DNA of 12,462 nucleotides from Candidatus Aenigmatarchaeota archaeon. GTDB taxonomy: Archaea; Aenigmatarchaeota; Aenigmatarchaeia; DAOWOJ01. The stretch's first letter is position 1. Every line of letters begins with the position of its first letter. The stretch covers positions 1 through 12,462 of the forward strand of contig DAOWOJ010000002.1 of NCBI GenBank assembly GCA_030642125.1, given 5' to 3'. This document shows, one piece after another, positions 6,386 to 12,461 of this stretch. Both the position numbers and the translations under genes were made by a program. Under the pieces are notes generated by a model. The model was not told where the DNA came from. It saw only the letters and a list, made by a program, of their open reading frames with translations, and searched no databases.

Positions 6386-7105
6386 TTAATGTTCGTTAAC
6401 TATTGGTTTGAAATTTTTAATAACTTTTTCAAAAGTTGGTTCCATATTTTCATAAATTAGTTCATTTGCGTAGAAGTCTAATTCATATAATATGTTATCT
6501 TCTACTATCAAACACATTTTTGCTATATTAGCTTTTTCATATGCAGCATTTATTTCATTTGTAAAAATAAGTTCAGTACATTTATGTCTTCCAATCTGTC
6601 TCTTTTTTGTATTTACTTTTTCAAATCTATTATTATAAAGTCCTATAGGTACGGCATTTCCATTCTTTACTTTGCTTTTCATTTCATTTATTTTTTTATT
6701 CATATCATTTTCTGCTAGAGATTTTGATAAATAATATTTTGGAGTTTTAATTTTTATTCCGGCTATATATGTATTGTTTGCACTCCTAAAAGTATATTGT
6801 GTAGATATATCACCATCAAGTTTTGTACCACTAATGAGACTTTTTGCAGTGTTTCCCCATCCATCTATTTCATTTGTTGGAAGGATTGCATTAAATCCAT
6901 ATATTAATTTATTTCCATCTGGAACTGTTTTCACAGTTCTATATTTAACATCTACAAAACCTTCTTTAGTTTTTATTTTTTCTATACTTTTTACTTCTTT
7001 CGTAACTTCATCAGAATTGAACAATGAAAAACATGAAACAATAGATGGTAAAACAAATATTGAAACAATCATTATAGCAAATAATATTTTAAAATTAGTA
7101 TTCAT
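6386..7105 (-). CDS. Predicted secreted lipoprotein, unrecognised family
   Basis: This 239-residue protein begins MNTNFKILFAIMIVSIFVLP and continues SIVSCFS, a signal peptide with a lipobox-like IVSC at about residues 22-25. It is therefore probably exported and lipid-anchored to the outer face of the membrane. The mature part alternates beta-like stretches (FVDVKYRTVKTVPDG, TYIAGIKIKTPKYYL) with a Lys-rich helix and ends in PTFEKVIKNFKPIV. I do not recognise a family. ATG 7105 is chosen over the in-frame ATG at 7144. A TATA box at about 7132-7139 lies between the two, and the signal peptide begins at 7105. The TctA-like gene follows after 19 nt, so this gene may head that operon. Confidence 0.75.
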   Translation of the reverse strand: MNTNFKILFAIMIVSIFVLPSIVSCFSLFNSDEVTKEVKSIEKIKTKEGFVDVKYRTVKTVPDGNKLIYGFNAILPTNEIDGWGNTAKSLISGTKLDGDISTQYTFRSANNTYIAGIKIKTPKYYLSKSLAENDMNKKINEMKSKVKNGNAVPIGLYNNRFEKVNTKKRQIGRHKCTELIFTNEINAAYEKANIAKMCLIVEDNILYELDFYANELIYENMEPTFEKVIKNFKPIVNEH

Positions 7106-7129
7106 TTTATCATTTATATTATATAATTG

Positions 7130-7156
7130 TATATATAAAAACATTTTTATCTATAA
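7130..7156. promoter_or_regulatory. Overlapping divergent TATA boxes (lipoprotein and FHA genes)
   Basis: On the minus strand TTTATATA (7132-7139) lies about 30 nt before ATG 7105. On the plus strand tttatctata (7146-7155) lies about 29 nt before ATG 7179. The two promoters sit almost back to back, so binding at one may exclude the other. This is inference from spacing. Confidence 0.4.
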
Positions 7157-7178
7157 TTGCTTGACATCAACAACGGGC

Positions 7179-7457
7179 ATGTTTAAAGATCTATATGATC
7201 TTAGTGGTTCTCGTCTCTATAGTATAGGTAGAGGAGGAGATAATAATATTGTTTTAACATATTCTGATCCAAAAGTTTCAGAAAATCATGCAATTATTGA
7301 TACAAAACTGCCAGAAATTGTTGATTTAGGAAGTTTTAATGGAACATATGTTAATAAAAAATCTGTAGGACGTCTTTATGTTAATAATCATAATGAATTT
7401 TCTGAAGATATAAAAACATTTGTGGAAATTATCAAGCAATTTCTGGAGAAGTTATAA
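7179..7457 (+). CDS. FHA-domain protein, N-terminal part (frame broken)
   Basis: FHA domains bind phosphothreonine peptides. The binding residues are present: Gly17-Arg18 (SIGRGGDNNIVL), Ser34 and His37 (VSENHAII), and Asn54-Gly55-Thr56 (GSFNGTYVN). The frame then runs through a stretch with no FHA counterpart (residues 62-92) and stops at 7455-7457. The missing last strands, LEDGDTITIGTKEYIFHV, lie in the -1 frame and end at 7570. A full product would therefore be about 130 residues with an inserted loop of roughly 50 residues before the final strands. The start is ATG 7179, about 29 nt after a TATA-like sequence. A TTG at 7161 is in frame but less likely. Confidence 0.75.
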   Translation: MFKDLYDLSGSRLYSIGRGGDNNIVLTYSDPKVSENHAIIDTKLPEIVDLGSFNGTYVNKKSVGRLYVNNHNEFSEDIKTFVEIIKQFLEKL

Positions 7458-7570
7458 ACGAAGATGTTTTAAGACAAACTTTTAATATGGGTTCAAGTAA
7501 TCTAGAAGATGGTGACACGATAACCATCGGCACAAAAGAATATATCTTTCATGTTATAATAGATGATTAA
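7406..7570 (+). pseudogene. FHA-domain protein, C-terminal strands in shifted frame
   Basis: This frame is open from 7406 to TAA 7568-7570. It contains SGEVINEDVLRQTFNMGSSN followed by LEDGDTITIGTKEYIFHV, the typical last strands of an FHA fold, where the GD-I-IG pattern is a hallmark. It overlaps the first part for about 50 nt, and any -1 or +2 change within 7406-7454 would join them. The only internal ATG (7487) would make a 27-residue peptide, so independent translation is unlikely. Confidence 0.65.
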
Positions 7571-7594
7571 GTAACTTAACAAGAGCAACATTTG

Positions 7595-7616
7595 TTAATT
7601 TTTTTATTATTTTAAT
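7595..7616. terminator. T/A-rich terminator between convergent FHA and Yip1 genes
   Basis: The tract ttaatttttttattatttt, with a T run at 7599-7605, follows the FHA stop and precedes the stop of the convergent Yip1-like gene. It can terminate plus-strand transcription. Confidence 0.4.
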
Positions 7617-8219
7617 CTAAAATATACGAATATGTCCAATTGCCATTCTTTCCATTACTATAGAACTTGTAAATTGAGTAGCTGTCCAAATTATAATTAT
7701 GTATATAATAATCAATGTTATTAAATACATAATTTTTTTATCTTCAGATGTTTTCATTAATATTGGTAAACCAATTAACATGATATATATTCCATATATC
7801 GATGCCAATACTACTAAAAATGATATTGATGGTATAATATACAATATTCCTGATACCAACCATGGCGTTGACATACATACAGCAAGTTTCATTGACATAT
7901 TAGCATTCTTTGTCGATGAAAAAATAGGAGCCAATGCATTTATTATATATCCAAATGCAATTATGCCAATTATTGAAAATGTATATTGAATTATACCGCA
8001 TGTAATTGCAAGTCCGATCGGTAATCTAAAATGGAAGCCTAAACCAGTAATTCCATATCCAACTGTTATACCTATCATAGTCGGTATTCCAATTATTGCT
8101 AGATATGTTATTAAACTTATTGTAGATATGTTTTCTGATTTTATATTTTTGATAGCTTTCCTCGGATTTATCATAATGTTTTTAACTTGTTTTATTGTGT
8201 CATTTATATCTGTATTCAT
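7617..8219 (-). CDS. Yip1-domain membrane protein
   Basis: This 200-residue protein has a short charged N-terminus (about 1-33) with MINPRKAIKNI, followed by about five membrane segments. The Yip1-like features are a membrane core containing CMSTPWLVSGILYIIPSI, then YGIYIMLIGLPILMKTSEDKK, which matches the family's YGlYLlyiGLpvlmk-p-eK pattern. Yip1 proteins are linked to membrane traffic in eukaryotes. In archaea and bacteria the role is unknown. The start is ATG 8219. No TATA box lies at the usual spacing, so an internal start at 8174 (MINPRK) cannot be excluded. The gene appears to be transcribed alone. Confidence 0.75.
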   Translation of the reverse strand: MNTDINDTIKQVKNIMINPRKAIKNIKSENISTISLITYLAIIGIPTMIGITVGYGITGLGFHFRLPIGLAITCGIIQYTFSIIGIIAFGYIINALAPIFSSTKNANMSMKLAVCMSTPWLVSGILYIIPSISFLVVLASIYGIYIMLIGLPILMKTSEDKKIMYLITLIIIYIIIIWTATQFTSSIVMERMAIGHIRIF

Positions 8220-8288
8220 TATATCAATATAATTATTTTGATCTTACGTGAAATACTATATGTTTTATGAGATTAAAATGTTGTTTTT

Positions 8289-8299
8289 GTTTATAAATT
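8289..8299 (+). promoter_or_regulatory. TATA-like box before tRNA-Phe
   Basis: The sequence gtttataaatt centres about 30 nt before the tRNA-Phe 5' end at 8324. It would drive the tRNA and possibly the endonuclease gene behind it. The stretch 8220-8323 otherwise shows no gene. Confidence 0.4.
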
Positions 8300-8359
8300 T
8301 GTTAATATTAATATAAAATAAGTGGGACAGTAGCTCAGGGGGAGAGCGATCGGCTGAAG

Positions 8360-8414
8360 AAGAACCTTCTAAAAATGTTCATAAAAGTAAAATTATTGTT
8401 AAACAATATCAGAA
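8360..8414 (+). other. Canonical 37/38 intron of tRNA-Phe, 55 nt
   Basis: The central helix pairs CTGA (8354-8357) with TCAG (8409-8412), all Watson-Crick. The 5' bulge is AGA and the 3' bulge is AAA. Cutting after the second base of each bulge leaves the loop CTGAAGA. Inside the intron are two local hairpins, GAAC/GTTC and TATTGT-TAA-ACAATA, instead of one obvious inner stem next to the core. Confidence 0.87.
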
Positions 8415-8436
8415 ACCGATATGTCGTGAGTTCGAA

Positions 8437-8451
8437 AGATTTATCAGAAAA
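8437..8451 (+). other. T-loop mini-intron (59/60) of tRNA-Phe, 15 nt
   Basis: The insertion sits at the same point as in tRNA-Ser, after TTCGAA and before the final T of the loop. The central helix is imperfect: TTCG (8431-8434) faces AGAA (8446-8449), giving three pairs and a G-A mismatch. Bulges AAA and AAT flank it, and GA/TC is the only inner pairing. Removal restores TTCGAAT. Confidence 0.78.
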
Positions 8452-8479
8452 TCTCACCTGTCCCATAATATGTGATTAT

Positions 8480-9037
8480 ATGCAAAAAAAATCAAAAGAA
8501 AAGAAAGTTTGGTCAGGCGATTTAGTCGGTACAAGAGTTGTTCTGTTTGACGATGATGCAATGGATTTGTACGATGAAAGTGGTTTTGGAAAGCCGATGA
8601 AAGACAGATTAGAATTAGATTTGATAGAAGCTCTTTTTCTTATGGAAAAGAAAAAATTAATTGTTTCAAAAAAAGAAGAAGAGATTTCATTTAAAAAATT
8701 GTTTAATCATGCAAATAAGAAAATCACTGATTTTCATCCATTATTTACTGTTTATAAAAATCTGAGAGAGAGAGGATATCTTTGTAAAACTGGTTTTAAG
8801 TTTGGTACATATATAAGATGTTATCAAAGAGGGGTCAAGCTAAAAAGAGGACCAAAAGCTCCACACGAACATACTAAATGGATAGTTCATCCAATTTCAG
8901 AAGAAATTGGATTTTCTTTTGCTGAATTGTCAAGGGCAGTTAGATTGGCTCAAAATATAAGAGCTTCAATGTTGTGGGCAATAGTAGATAGAGAAAACGA
9001 TTGTACATTCTATAAAATAGTCAGAATTACACCTTAA
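8480..9037 (+). CDS. endA: tRNA-splicing endonuclease EndA-like protein lacking the catalytic Lys
   Basis: EndA cuts archaeal pre-tRNAs at bulge-helix-bulge introns. The 185-residue protein has the single-unit length. An N-terminal domain (about 1-85) contains RLELDLIEALFLMEKKKL. The catalytic domain begins at YKNLRERGYLCKTGFKFGTYIRCYQRG. Tyr115 and His131 (HEHTKWIVHP) match the known Tyr and His. The catalytic Lys should lie 31 residues after the His, but position 162 is Ala (QNIRASMLWAIVD). The Tyr-His spacing is 16 residues instead of about 10, because of a basic KLKRGPK loop. ATG 8480 is chosen because the frame upstream runs through tRNA-Phe. It may be a heteromeric subunit or a variant enzyme. 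Confidence 0.9.
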   Translation: MQKKSKEKKVWSGDLVGTRVVLFDDDAMDLYDESGFGKPMKDRLELDLIEALFLMEKKKLIVSKKEEEISFKKLFNHANKKITDFHPLFTVYKNLRERGYLCKTGFKFGTYIRCYQRGVKLKRGPKAPHEHTKWIVHPISEEIGFSFAELSRAVRLAQNIRASMLWAIVDRENDCTFYKIVRITP

Positions 9038-9042
9038 TATTT

Positions 9043-9597
9043 TTATATTTCATATTTTGGGTATAAAGAAAATGTTAATGTCAAATTTTCATTAGAAAAA
9101 CTCTTTTCTACTAAACTCATGTTTTTAGGCATTTCAACGATTTTAAAGAAAGACTCTTTCTTCCCTATAGCACGTATTTCTATTGATTCTGATAATTTTT
9201 TTATTTCAATATCTGATTTTTTTACTCCTGGAAAATGTATTTTTACAGATACACGATTATTTGAATTTTTAATATTTGTTACTGGTTCCTTTACATTCAT
9301 CAAAGTTTTTTGTTCATCTGTCTCTTCATTTTTTTTATTTGTATTATATTCAGATAAAGAATTTATCATTTTTTTATTAATTGCTGTTTCTGGAATTCTT
9401 ATTAAAATCATGCTGTTGTAATGTTTATTCTGATCAATATTGTCAATATTAGTGAATTTCATTAAATTTTTAATTTCTTTATTAAAATAGTCTAATATTT
9501 TGTTTAAACTATTATTTCTGATTCTTTCTCCACAAATAGGACAAAAATTAAACTTTTTATCAATATCGGAATCGCAATTTTGACATTTCATATACAA
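9043..9597 (-). CDS. Zinc-ribbon protein with C-terminal Hsp20-like domain
   Basis: This 184-residue protein starts with a four-cysteine zinc ribbon (CQNCDSDIDKKFNFCPICG, about residues 5-23). A long polar middle follows (about 28-110), rich in Asn, Lys and Glu and probably partly disordered. It ends with a beta-rich domain like alpha-crystallin/Hsp20: NRVSVKIHFPGVKKSDIEI, SIEIRAIGKKESFFKIVEMP and a last strand LTLTFSL. The PGV-K-DI-I pattern is typical of Hsp20 folds. It could be a small chaperone or an adaptor. ATG 9597 and ATG 9591 are both plausible starts. A TTATTTAAA box lies at about 9617-9624, so it may have its own promoter 41 nt after secY. Confidence 0.75.
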   Translation of the reverse strand: MYMKCQNCDSDIDKKFNFCPICGERIRNNSLNKILDYFNKEIKNLMKFTNIDNIDQNKHYNSMILIRIPETAINKKMINSLSEYNTNKKNEETDEQKTLMNVKEPVTNIKNSNNRVSVKIHFPGVKKSDIEIKKLSESIEIRAIGKKESFFKIVEMPKNMSLVEKSFSNENLTLTFSLYPKYEI

Positions 9598-9638
9598 GTT
9601 AATGTATCATCTTTCATTTAAATAATTATTTTTAATAA

Positions 9639-10964
9639 TTATTTTTCGAAGAATTTTTTCATTCTAGGTGGCATTTCATCAGAGTGTTGAGTTGATATTT
9701 CTTGATATAACTGATATACTATCATAACAGTCAATAAAATTCCCATTCCACCGCCTAATGCTCCTGTGAAATCAGCCAATGCGGCCACGAGTCCAACAGT
9801 AGCTCCTCCCAATACAGTTAACGCGGGTATATATCTATTGAGAACCCTTTCTACAATTCTTGTATCTCTTCTAAATCCTGGTATACTCATTCCAATAGAT
9901 TCAATTTGTTTGGCAACAGATTTAGCGTCCATATCAGCTGTCGAAACCCAAAATATTGAAAATAATACAGAAAATACAACTATGAATATCGTATAACACA
10001 ATGCTCTTAAAAGATCGTCAAGTATTATGTTTCCATTTAATACATTTAGTAGAAGATCATGCGGCACAGAAAGATAATGTCCAATTTGGTCTAATCCAAC
10101 CATATTTGATATCATAATTATATTCATGATCAGTGCTATTGCAAAAATGACTGATATATTTGATGTGTATATAAAATTCAGTGGCCATCTTCTTCCAAAT
10201 CCTCTTATCGATGAAAACGATAGAGGAACTTCAACTTTCATCAATTGTATATATATAACTATCAAAAACACGATTACAGTAAATATTATTGGAAGCAATT
10301 GAAAGAAATCTGGCTGCATTGTTGATAGAGAAAATATAAATGCTGGTAAATGGCCAGCAGGCATCATTCCAAGTGGCGCTATGGGATTGAACATTTGAAT
10401 TATTATTGCTGATGAAACTCCTGCTACTATGAAAAGACTTATACCGCTTCCAAGTCCCCATTTTGTAACAATTTCATCCAAAAATATTATCAAAAATCCT
10501 CCGATTAATAACTGAAGAATTAATAATCCTGCAAATAAGTTCGATCCTCCTTCTGGAGGCAGACCTCCTACATAAACAAACGCAACTCCTTCTATGAGTG
10601 TAAAGGCTATTGCCAGTATTCTTTGAGCACTAGTAAATACTTTTCTATCATCTGTATCTTGTAAGTCTAGTGGTATAATTTTAGATCCAATCAACAATTG
10701 TAGTATTATTGACGACGTTACCAATGGTCCTATACCAAGCGTTATTAATGTACCAAAACTACCTGCCATTATTATTCTTACTGATTGTAAAAAATCAGTG
10801 GCATCTGCACTCAATCCAAACAACGGAACTTGACATAAAAGAAAATATAGCAATAATACAAGTCCAGTCCATTTCAATTTTTCAACTAAATTTAATTTAG
10901 TACCTGGTCCTTTAATGGATGGAATAAAACTGGAAATTTTCAGAATTATTTGTCTATAATTCAT
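9639..10964 (-). CDS. secY: Preprotein translocase subunit SecY
   Basis: SecY forms the protein-conducting channel in the cytoplasmic membrane with SecE and Sec61-beta. The 441-residue protein has the archaeal N-terminus MNYRQIILKISSFIPSIKGP, then EKLKWTGLVLLLYFLLCQVPLFGL, which is the first membrane helix and the start of the plug. ITLGIGPLVTSSIILQLL, WGLGSGISLFIVAG, the cytosolic loop VEVPLSFSSIRGFGRRWPLNFIYTSNI and the ribosome-facing FRRDTRIVERVLNRYIP follow. The start is ATG 10964, 4 nt after the uL15 stop. An upstream ATG at 11000 would overlap uL15 and add a non-family extension. The adenylate kinase gene often found after archaeal secY is absent. Confidence 0.96.
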   Translation of the reverse strand: MNYRQIILKISSFIPSIKGPGTKLNLVEKLKWTGLVLLLYFLLCQVPLFGLSADATDFLQSVRIIMAGSFGTLITLGIGPLVTSSIILQLLIGSKIIPLDLQDTDDRKVFTSAQRILAIAFTLIEGVAFVYVGGLPPEGGSNLFAGLLILQLLIGGFLIIFLDEIVTKWGLGSGISLFIVAGVSSAIIIQMFNPIAPLGMMPAGHLPAFIFSLSTMQPDFFQLLPIIFTVIVFLIVIYIQLMKVEVPLSFSSIRGFGRRWPLNFIYTSNISVIFAIALIMNIIMISNMVGLDQIGHYLSVPHDLLLNVLNGNIILDDLLRALCYTIFIVVFSVLFSIFWVSTADMDAKSVAKQIESIGMSIPGFRRDTRIVERVLNRYIPALTVLGGATVGLVAALADFTGALGGGMGILLTVMIVYQLYQEISTQHSDEMPPRMKKFFEK

Positions 10965-10968
10965 TAAA

Positions 10969-11337
10969 TCACGTAATGATTTTTCCATTGTTTTTTTCAA
11001 TTTTTTGTTTTGCTATTTTAGAAGTCGAATCTATTATTATATTTTTTCTTCCTATTTTACCTGTTCCAAGCAGTTTATTATATCCTAACTTCTTCAAATC
11101 AATTGTTTCACTATCTATATTTTCTATATCTCTTATGTTTATAATTTTTTTCTTATTCTTTGGTTTGAGTACTTTTTTGCTGAAATGATCTGGTTCGTTT
11201 TTAATTATCCATATCCATTTATGCTTTTTTGAACCTGCATATCCTCTTCCACCTTTGCTACCAGCTCCCCTATGTTTCTTTTTCGAACCATAACCATGCG
11301 TTTTTGATCCTCTAAATTTAACGTTCTTTTTTTTCAT
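10969..11337 (-). CDS. rplO: 50S ribosomal protein uL15
   Basis: uL15 is a large-subunit protein that binds 23S rRNA. The N-terminal basic, glycine-rich segment [21 protein letters not shown] and the following [13 protein letters not shown] are the archaeal uL15 signature. [20 protein letters not shown] is the C-terminal core. At 122 residues it is shorter than the roughly 145 usual in archaea. It ends in TGA at 10969-10971, 4 nt before the secY ATG, so uL15 and SecY are translated from one mRNA as in most prokaryotes. The usual upstream partners (uS5, uL30) are missing. Instead a divergent gene and overlapping promoters sit directly upstream. Confidence 0.93.
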   Translation of the reverse strand: MKKKNVKFRGSKTHGYGSKKKHRGAGSKGGRGYAGSKKHKWIWIIKNEPDHFSKKVLKPKNKKKIINIRDIENIDSETIDLKKLGYNKLLGTGKIGRKNIIIDSTSKIAKQKIEKNNGKIIT

Positions 11338-11344
11338 TATAACA

Positions 11345-11372
11345 TTTATAATATGTTAAATGTATTTATTGA
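11345..11372. promoter_or_regulatory. Overlapping divergent promoters (uL15 and plus-strand gene)
   Basis: On the plus strand tttataatat (11345-11354) lies about 29 nt before ATG 11378. On the minus strand AATAAATA (11362-11371) lies about 29 nt before ATG 11337. Each TATA-like box lies within the expected start region of the opposite transcript. This supports the shorter start of the plus-strand gene. It is inference from spacing. Confidence 0.4.
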
Positions 11373-11377
11373 TACCT

Positions 11378-12031
11378 ATGAATTTTAATTTTTTCGAAAA
11401 AGTTACAAGCATAATAAATATACAGGAACTTGGTTTACCAACACCAGAAACTATTTTTATTTCTGATTCAGATGTACAAATAAAAGATATTGAAGATTTC
11501 ATAGAAAATAGGAATATTCTAACAATAAGATCAGATAAAATTGGACAAACAGAGTATTGTCCACATAATTTAAAATGCCCTAAACATGAAGTTATAAATT
11601 TTGTACGAGAACTGAATTCAAATGAATTTGTAGCAATAATTCAAGAATATATACCTTGGGAAGAGCCTGATTTTTTTACAATATTATCTGGAAACATATT
11701 GCTTTTAAAAAAGTATATTGTTATTGAAATGATGGAAGGTGGTCCTATAACTTTATTAAATAGATATGGAAAAATGGATGAACATATTCAAATTAAGAGA
11801 TATAATAATTTTGAGGAAACATTCCATTTTGGAAATAGATTAATTTCAAAAAATAATTTGCATAAAGTGCTAAAATTAACAGAAAATTTATCATTTGATA
11901 ATAAAATTTTTGAATTTTCGATTGGAAATAAAAATATTGATGGAATTTATTACGATTGGCTATATTTTTGGCATATTAAAGACGATAAAACGAGCAAATC
12001 TGTAGAACAGAATATCTCATCTAAATGTTAG
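11378..12031 (+). CDS. Unrecognised protein with weak ATP-grasp/PEP-synthase-like features
   Basis: This 217-residue soluble protein is not clearly assignable. Its order of elements resembles the N-terminal ATP-binding half of PEP synthase-type ATP-grasp proteins: ELGLPTPETIFIS, then ILTIRSDKIGQTEYCP where PEP synthases have an RSS segment, and FVAIIQEYIPWEEPDFF where they have a VQ strand. The segment that follows is IEMMEGGPITLLNRYGKMDEH. Two cysteines (CPHNLKCPKHE) with nearby His could bind metal, but this is speculative. ATG 11378 is preferred over ATG 11360 because a TATA-like box at 11345-11354 leaves 29 nt to 11378 but only about 11 nt to 11360. It stands alone, divergent from uL15. 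Confidence 0.65.
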   Translation: MNFNFFEKVTSIINIQELGLPTPETIFISDSDVQIKDIEDFIENRNILTIRSDKIGQTEYCPHNLKCPKHEVINFVRELNSNEFVAIIQEYIPWEEPDFFTILSGNILLLKKYIVIEMMEGGPITLLNRYGKMDEHIQIKRYNNFEETFHFGNRLISKNNLHKVLKLTENLSFDNKIFEFSIGNKNIDGIYYDWLYFWHIKDDKTSKSVEQNISSKC

Positions 12032-12051
12032 ATATTTTAATATTATCAATT

Positions 12052-12429
12052 TTATTTTTTAAAGAATCTTAGTTTTCTATTCTGTTTCTTTGGTCTCTTT
12101 CCTTGTTTCTTTAATCTATTTTCTGTATATTTTATGTCATTTTTCATAATACGATTATCATGTTCCGATTTCTGATATCTCATTATATCAGAAAAATCTC
12201 CATCTGCCTTAACATAACATTTTTCCATTTTTTCATAGTTTCCTAATCCAAAATAAATATGTCCAATTTTGTACCATACTTCAGAAGAAAACGGATCTAT
12301 TTCTAATGCATTTTTATAATATCCCAGTTTTTCTTTTAGATCTAACGCTGAATCTCCTTTTCTAACAGAATGAATATATTCAACCGAATCTCTAAAATCC
12401 AACTTATTTAGGTGAACTATATTGCCCAT
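12052..12429 (-). CDS. Small TPR-repeat protein
   Basis: This 125-residue protein carries one clear tetratricopeptide unit and part of a second. LGYYKNALEIDPFSSEVWYKIGHIYFGLGNYEKMEKCYVKA shows the spaced W, G, Y, A pattern at about residues 35-75. The C-terminal 35 residues are very basic (RLKKQGKRPKKQNRKLRFFKK), which suggests contact with nucleic acid or an acidic partner. TPR units mediate protein-protein contact, and no partner can be named. The start is ATG 12429, about 26 nt after a TATATATAA-like box near 12449-12461. An in-frame GTG at 12438 is only about 17 nt from it. It converges on the upstream gene across a T-rich tract. Confidence 0.75.
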   Translation of the reverse strand: MGNIVHLNKLDFRDSVEYIHSVRKGDSALDLKEKLGYYKNALEIDPFSSEVWYKIGHIYFGLGNYEKMEKCYVKADGDFSDIMRYQKSEHDNRIMKNDIKYTENRLKKQGKRPKKQNRKLRFFKK

Positions 12430-12447
12430 ACTTCTCACTCAATAGTA

Positions 12448-12461
12448 ATTATATATATAAA
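12448..12461 (-). promoter_or_regulatory. TATA-like box before the TPR gene
   Basis: The minus-strand sequence TTTATATATATAA lies about 26 nt before ATG 12429, consistent with a leaderless transcript. Confidence 0.4.

Larger units (their letters stand above)
8324..8465 (+). tRNA. tRNA-Phe(GAA) with two introns
   Basis: The acceptor stem GGGACAG (8324-8330) pairs with CTGTCCC (8458-8464), and the discriminator is A. The D-arm is GCTC/GAGC (8333-8336, 8344-8347). The anticodon stem is ATCGG (8349-8353) with CCGAT (8416-8420), around loop CTGAAG plus A, with anticodon GAA at 8356-8358. The variable loop is ATGTC. The T-stem is GTGAG (8426-8430) with CTCAC (8453-8457). Removing 8360-8414 (37/38 site) and 8437-8451 (T-loop) yields a standard 7-nt anticodon loop and TTCGAAT T-loop. 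The tRNA-splicing endonuclease gene starts 14 nt after the 3' end. Confidence 0.93.

Noticed and set aside
8375-8479. Upstream extension of the EndA-like reading frame beginning at the ATG at 8375
   Set aside because: These 35 codons run through the tRNA-Phe intron, T-arm and acceptor stem. EndA family similarity begins after ATG 8480, which gives a normal 185-residue length.
10965-11000. Longer SecY start at ATG 11000
   Set aside because: It overlaps the end of uL15 and adds residues absent from the family. ATG 10964 matches the usual archaeal SecY N-terminus and lies 4 nt after the uL15 stop.
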